41,808 nucleotides of DNA from a virus: IMG/VR virus record IMGVR_UViG_3300028557_000076, positions 1 to 41,808 of that record. One strand, 5' to 3'. Below the pieces are notes generated by a model. It was given only the letters and a program-made list of their open reading frames with translations, did no database searches and was not told where the DNA came from. Made by a program: the position numbers and the translations under genes. This document shows, piece after piece, positions 38,054-41,808 of the stretch (position 1 is the first letter of the stretch; each line of letters opens with the position of its first letter).

Positions 38054-38773
38054 TTATACTGTTACGCAGTTCCCTTCTAAAATTGTTGCAAAAAACCCTG
38101 TATTTGCTACATTGCAAACGATACGAATCCAATCGCCCCTGTTTAATGATGCAATAGATCCAGCAGCTCCTAGAGTGGTTTGATTTATACCCACAGTTAT
38201 TTGCTGTCCTGCGCCTTGTTTTATTATCCAACCAGCAGCATTCATTGCTACAACTTCATAGGTATCGCCAACTGCTGATGTGGCCGGAAGGGTAAATTCT
38301 AGCTGCGCACCACCATTTGAAAACCATGCAGCATTATCCGCAAGAGTTCGGTTAGTTGTCGTTACTGTCCATGTAGAGCCAGAATTATTTGCTGACAAAA
38401 TTATTCTATTGTTTGCATTGTCTGATGTAATTGTCAAAGACCCATCAGTATTTATTAATTGAATGTTGTATGGATTTGGCGATCCGGAAGAACCTGAGCT
38501 AGATACCGCGGTATTTGCTGTGTCTGATAAAGTTTGCAATAAACTATTAACTATAGAAATTAGGACCCAGTTTGCCTGGACATACCCACTTGTAGAGCTA
38601 AAACTATTTAAATAATACAAGTTTGACGTGCTGTTATTTAACCAAAATTGACCAAGTGGCCATGGGGCACCTACATCCGCTGTAGTTGGATTTCTGGTAT
38701 CAATCCATATACCACCTGTGGGCGTAGTACCGACACCCTGACCATATGCTTGCTGTGATGTGTTAAATCCCAT
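38054..38773 (-). CDS. Tail fibre-associated protein, 'NPTTADV' class
   Basis: 239 residues. Opening GIWIDTRNPTTADVGAPWPL, then QFWLNNSTSNLYYLNSFSST matches the anchor modules of 2507-3202 and 3578-4348. The C-terminal domain (EFTLPATSAVGDTYEVVAMN, then AAGWIIKQGAGQQITVG) resembles the end of 1775-2482. It lies between fibres B and C with 3- and 7-nt gaps. Confidence 0.7.
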   Translation of the reverse strand: MGFNTSQQAYGQGVGTTPTGGIWIDTRNPTTADVGAPWPLGQFWLNNSTSNLYYLNSFSSTSGYVQANWVLISIVNSLLQTLSDTANTAVSSSGSSGSPNPYNIQLINTDGSLTITSDNANNRIILSANNSGSTWTVTTTNRTLADNAAWFSNGGAQLEFTLPATSAVGDTYEVVAMNAAGWIIKQGAGQQITVGINQTTLGAAGSIASLNRGDWIRIVCNVANTGFFATILEGNCVTV

Positions 38774-38776
38774 TTT

Positions 38777-40372
38777 TTAGCCTATTTGAGTAGTTAGCGT
38801 AGTTATCGAACCTACAGTAATTGTCCCAGTTGTCGTTACTCTAGCATAATATTTAGCAGGTACTACAAAGCTAAATCCATATGGTAATGCTGTTACAGTT
38901 ATCGATGCAGTTACAGCTTGTGCAGTTGGGGTGTTAGTAGGTCCAACACCGACTAGTATTACCGCCGCCGTAGAAGAAGTAATCTCCATGGATACATTTA
39001 CAAGAATTGGGTAGTTAGCGGTATTTTGTAAAGCTGTACCCACTGCTAATTGACCAAATGCTGTACTTGCTGTATTTGCGGCTACAGGGGTCAAGCATTG
39101 CAACTGGTCATTAGATATGTCTTGAGATGTTAGGTAAGGAGTTGGGGAACCTGCAACTAATGTTGGATTTGCAATACCTGAGATAAAAGCTCTTGAAAGT
39201 TGATTAGCTCCAGTTCCTGTGCTAGCACCTATTGCAAGAGAATTGCTTCGACCTGTTACGCCACTATTTTTTATTAAAATGTTATTGGATTCTGCTCCAG
39301 TAAGAGAAATTCCAGAATTAAGGCCTAGAGCTAAATTGTTGTCTCCAGTTAATACATTTTCTAAACTTTGGCTTCCTATTGCAAGATTGTTATCCCCACC
39401 ATTTAAAAGCCTCAAGCTGTAGTACCCTATAGCCAGATTTCCAGCATCACTAGCACTTGTAAATAAAGCATTTGTCCCAATTCCCAATACCCCTGAAACT
39501 ATTTCCCCGGGAGATAAAGCTTGAAGACAATTGTGCCCTATAGCTATTACATCGCTTCCTTCCGTATTATTTGATTGAGAAAAGTTTCCTATACTTATGC
39601 ATCGTTCGTTTTTTTCTGAACCTTGCATAGCTTGCGATCCAATAGCGATGCAATCATCATTTGAAAGTGCTGAAAACAGAGCTGCACTTCCTAATGCCAC
39701 ATTTCTTGTTCCAGTTAATGGATTTGTTGCTCCGGCATCTTTTCCTAAAAGTGTATTAGAAGATCCATCTGTAATAGATAATGTTACATTTGGTGTAGCC
39801 GCATTAAAACGGACTGAGCGGCCGCAATCATATGTAGAAGTACCAGCTTTTATTGTTACCGCATTTGTTGAAAATGCAGTGCCCACATCTCCAGTAAATT
39901 GGATTGAATTTGTTCCTGTTAATAAAGCGTAGGCTGCATTCCAACCGGCGGCAGCTGTACTTACAAGCGATATGACAGTAAGAACGAGTTGAGTGTTTGC
40001 TGCCATAGCTTGGATTGTGTTAGCGCCAGATGATTGCACGGTCACTACGCCAGAAGAATTATTGATGATAGTAAACGTTTGTCCAAGAACAAGAGTGGAT
40101 GTCACAGGCATTACTACAGTCTGAGTAGTAGATCCTGTAAAGTACTGTTGTTGAGCAGAGGCTACAGTAAGCGTAGTTGTACCTGCTGCGGTGGCTGTGG
40201 TTGCATAGCCAGAAATAGATGAATTAAAATAGGAATTGCCACTTGAATCTCTTGATACAAGGTTAGATGTCCCAGATGATGCGCTGTAAGAAAGATTGGA
40301 AAAAGCTGTTCCAGTTCCTATTACAGCTGTTCCGGAAGTTGTAGGTATGTTTAAACTATTAGTTTGTGCCAT
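38777..40372 (-). CDS. Tail fibre B with YadA-like shaft
   Basis: 531 residues. The first 146 match fibre A closely; the rest differs. The shaft (about 190-400) repeats the pattern seen in NVALGSAALFSALSNDDCIA and NLAIGYYSLRLLNGGDNNLA, a YadA-like beta-roll, ending with RAFISGIANPTLV and a beta tip. In circular order it would follow the small frame 123-254. Receptor specificity probably differs from fibre A because the tips are unrelated. Confidence 0.8.
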   Translation of the reverse strand: MAQTNSLNIPTTSGTAVIGTGTAFSNLSYSASSGTSNLVSRDSSGNSYFNSSISGYATTATAAGTTTLTVASAQQQYFTGSTTQTVVMPVTSTLVLGQTFTIINNSSGVVTVQSSGANTIQAMAANTQLVLTVISLVSTAAAGWNAAYALLTGTNSIQFTGDVGTAFSTNAVTIKAGTSTYDCGRSVRFNAATPNVTLSITDGSSNTLLGKDAGATNPLTGTRNVALGSAALFSALSNDDCIAIGSQAMQGSEKNERCISIGNFSQSNNTEGSDVIAIGHNCLQALSPGEIVSGVLGIGTNALFTSASDAGNLAIGYYSLRLLNGGDNNLAIGSQSLENVLTGDNNLALGLNSGISLTGAESNNILIKNSGVTGRSNSLAIGASTGTGANQLSRAFISGIANPTLVAGSPTPYLTSQDISNDQLQCLTPVAANTASTAFGQLAVGTALQNTANYPILVNVSMEITSSTAAVILVGVGPTNTPTAQAVTASITVTALPYGFSFVVPAKYYARVTTTGTITVGSITTLTTQIG

Positions 40373-40474
40373 TTTTTACCTTTTATGTTTTCTCATTCCA
40401 GGGAACATATCCTATTTCAATTGCTATTCTTCTTTTTACAGAAAAATAGCAATTTTTGAACCTTAATTTATTTC

Positions 40475-41182
40475 TTATGTTAAATCAGGATTTCCAACGC
40501 TTGAAATTACAACAAACGTTGTGTTGGCTGTAACACAAACAAACTTAACGCCGTCATATCTGTTTGTTGAAGCAAGAGCTGTAGTACCTGCACTTGAACC
40601 AAAGTTTAGCGTTTGTGAGTTTGTGGCAAGGTTAATAGACCAACCGCCGGCTCCTGCTCCAGCTACTGCAAATACTGTTCCTACAGCGCATGTTGCAGGA
40701 GGAGTAAATGTACAAAGAGTACCATTGTTAGATACATACCCTTGGTTTACTGCCATCGTTTGTGAAGCGGATGTTACGTTAAGGTATGGAGCTTGTGCAG
40801 ATGGTGTTCCAGCTGCTTGGAAGGAAGGAAGAGCGCCTGCACCGTTAGATGTAAGAACTTCGCCAGCAGATCCAATACCAACTTGTTGTAATACACCTGT
40901 AGATGTAGTACCACCAGTTAATATTGCATAAGCAGTAAGAGTCGCAAGACCTGTACCACCACCAGCAACTACCGCTGTTCCAAATGATCCGTTAGCAGAT
41001 GAACCGCCAGAAATAAATGGAACACCAGCTGTAGCAGATGGAGCAATGCTAGATATGGCGTTAGATGCGCCACCGAGTAAAACGTTGTATTGTGTTACTG
41101 GAGTTTCTGTAAATACACCAGTTGTAGAGTTATATGACACAACTCCTGAGGAATTGATATTAAGGCTGTTTGTAGCTACCAT
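40475..41182 (-). CDS. Second copy of the MVATNSLNI-class fibre-associated protein
   Basis: 235 residues, identical to the product of 1775-2482. Either a genuine duplicate or the same gene seen twice because the contig overlaps itself. I favour overlap. Confidence 0.75.
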   Translation of the reverse strand: MVATNSLNINSSGVVSYNSTTGVFTETPVTQYNVLLGGASNAISSIAPSATAGVPFISGGSSANGSFGTAVVAGGGTGLATLTAYAILTGGTTSTGVLQQVGIGSAGEVLTSNGAGALPSFQAAGTPSAQAPYLNVTSASQTMAVNQGYVSNNGTLCTFTPPATCAVGTVFAVAGAGAGGWSINLATNSQTLNFGSSAGTTALASTNRYDGVKFVCVTANTTFVVISSVGNPDLT

Positions 41183-41206
41183 GATAAATCCTTTTTTAAT
41201 TCTTGT

Positions 41207-41808
41207 TTAAACTAGAGTCCATGACCCTTCAGATCCAATTGTAACCCACTGGGTATTGGCTGATCGGTATACCAACTGCAATGTACATCCTATAGCTGTG
41301 CTTTCAGCTCTTCCTGCTACTGCTGATGTTGAGTTAGCAAGACGTATTGTTTGTCCAGCTGCTGCTTGAACAATTACTACTGATGCTGTTTGTGCTGAAA
41401 TGATTACTACATCGCCTTGCGTTGGGCTTGCTGGAAGGGTTCCTGTCACGGATGCAGTTACAAAATAACCATTACCTGCAGCAGCCGTAAATGGTGCCGC
41501 TATATCACTCCAAGATATCGAAGAACTAGATCCAGTAATTGTTAGAGTGTTTGTCCCAGGGGTTCCCGTTACTGTAATTCCTCCACTTCCGACTAACGAC
41601 ATGTTACCATTGGTATCAGGAGATACTGCACCACCTGTGTTGCCTGTTAGCGAAGTTAATCCACTAGCTCCACTGATTTGAGTCCAGGTAGCTGTTACCG
41701 TTCCATTAAACGCTGAAAGAGAAGTTAATACATAAACAGTGTTACCTGTTTCATTAACCCAGTTTTTACCTATGTTGTATAAAACATCTGAAGATGAAAG
41801 ATTCCTAA
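41207..41808 (-). CDS. Second copy, truncated by the window edge, of the 2507-3202 protein
   Basis: The frame is open to the edge at 41808 and identical to residues 32-231 of the gene at 2507-3202; the start would lie outside. An internal Met at 41602 is not the start. Confidence 0.75.
   Translation of the reverse strand, partial: RNLSSSDVLYNIGKNWVNETGNTVYVLTSLSAFNGTVTATWTQISGASGLTSLTGNTGGAVSPDTNGNMSLVGSGGITVTGTPGTNTLTITGSSSSISWSDIAAPFTAAAGNGYFVTASVTGTLPASPTQGDVVIISAQTASVVIVQAAAGQTIRLANSTSAVAGRAESTAIGCTLQLVYRSANTQWVTIGSEGSWTLV

Larger units (their letters stand above)
40218..41808. repeat. Right-end copy of the 1,591-bp repeat
   Basis: Identical to 1518-3108 in every line compared. It places fibre B directly downstream of the gene 1775-2482 copy, the arrangement expected if the fibre A cassette were deleted between two copies of repeat R. 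The window ends inside the 2507-3202 copy. Confidence 0.95.

Noticed and set aside
40218-41808. Interpreting the end repeat as a fixed terminal repeat of the virion DNA
   Set aside because: The left end of the window does not begin with the same sequence; the match starts 1.5 kb inside and is interrupted by cassette differences, which fits circular overlap and a variant junction better.

Overview
The window is almost all of one tailed-phage genome (podovirus-like, P22-type head and packaging genes), AT-rich, with a Gram-negative host suggested by a phage lipoprotein and a signal-peptide protein. The last 1,591 bases (40218-41808) are identical to 1518-3108, and bases 1-120 are identical to 1621-1740 and 40321-40440. 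The contig therefore closes on itself: joining 40320 to 1 gives a 40,320 bp circle. The extra right-hand sequence describes an alternative junction that lacks one 1,620 bp tail-fibre cassette. No integrase, DNA polymerase or replicative helicase is recognisable, and I cannot identify an endolysin.

Layout. Late genes run on the minus strand from about 31.1 kb leftward and, through the circle junction, on to 36.2 kb. In transcription order they are: a small repressor-like HTH gene, a RusA-type resolvase and small genes (31.1-29.0 kb); an HNH gene, tRNA-Asn and a run of small membrane, secreted and lipoprotein genes (28.5-27.3 kb); a second HNH gene and small zinc/DUF genes; small and large terminase; a P22-sized portal; scaffold-like protein; major capsid; tail and connector proteins; ejection proteins; and a modular array of tail-fibre genes (4.3 kb to 1, continuing at 40.4-36.7 kb). 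Early genes run rightward from 31.27 to 36.16 kb: an ERF annealing protein, a winged-helix replication protein, small genes including a possible stand-alone DnaB N-terminal-like domain, and a tandem DUF2829 (Tad2-like) protein that may counter Thoeris-type defence. Divergent promoters at 31.15-31.25 kb separate the two programmes.

Three things stand out. (1) At 8.15-8.98 kb a lone plus-strand gene encodes a protein with Cas7/RAMP-like sequence features. It is flanked on both sides by 95-bp tracts of degenerate pentamers (consensus YNNGG, equivalent to GGTNN), each of 19 units and kept in 5-nt register. This looks like an undescribed phage RNA-protein system and is the best candidate for novelty. 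(2) The major capsid gene is split into five exons. Three introns look like complete group I introns, one carrying a LAGLIDADG endonuclease on the opposite strand. The fourth interruption is only about 32 nt: it keeps the group I P1 helix but has lost the catalytic core, yet still breaks the reading frame. (3) The tail-fibre locus has direct repeats flanking a fibre cassette, and both the 'with' and 'without' junctions are present in this assembly, suggesting fibre switching by recombination.

All functions are read from sequence by eye; no database search was run.
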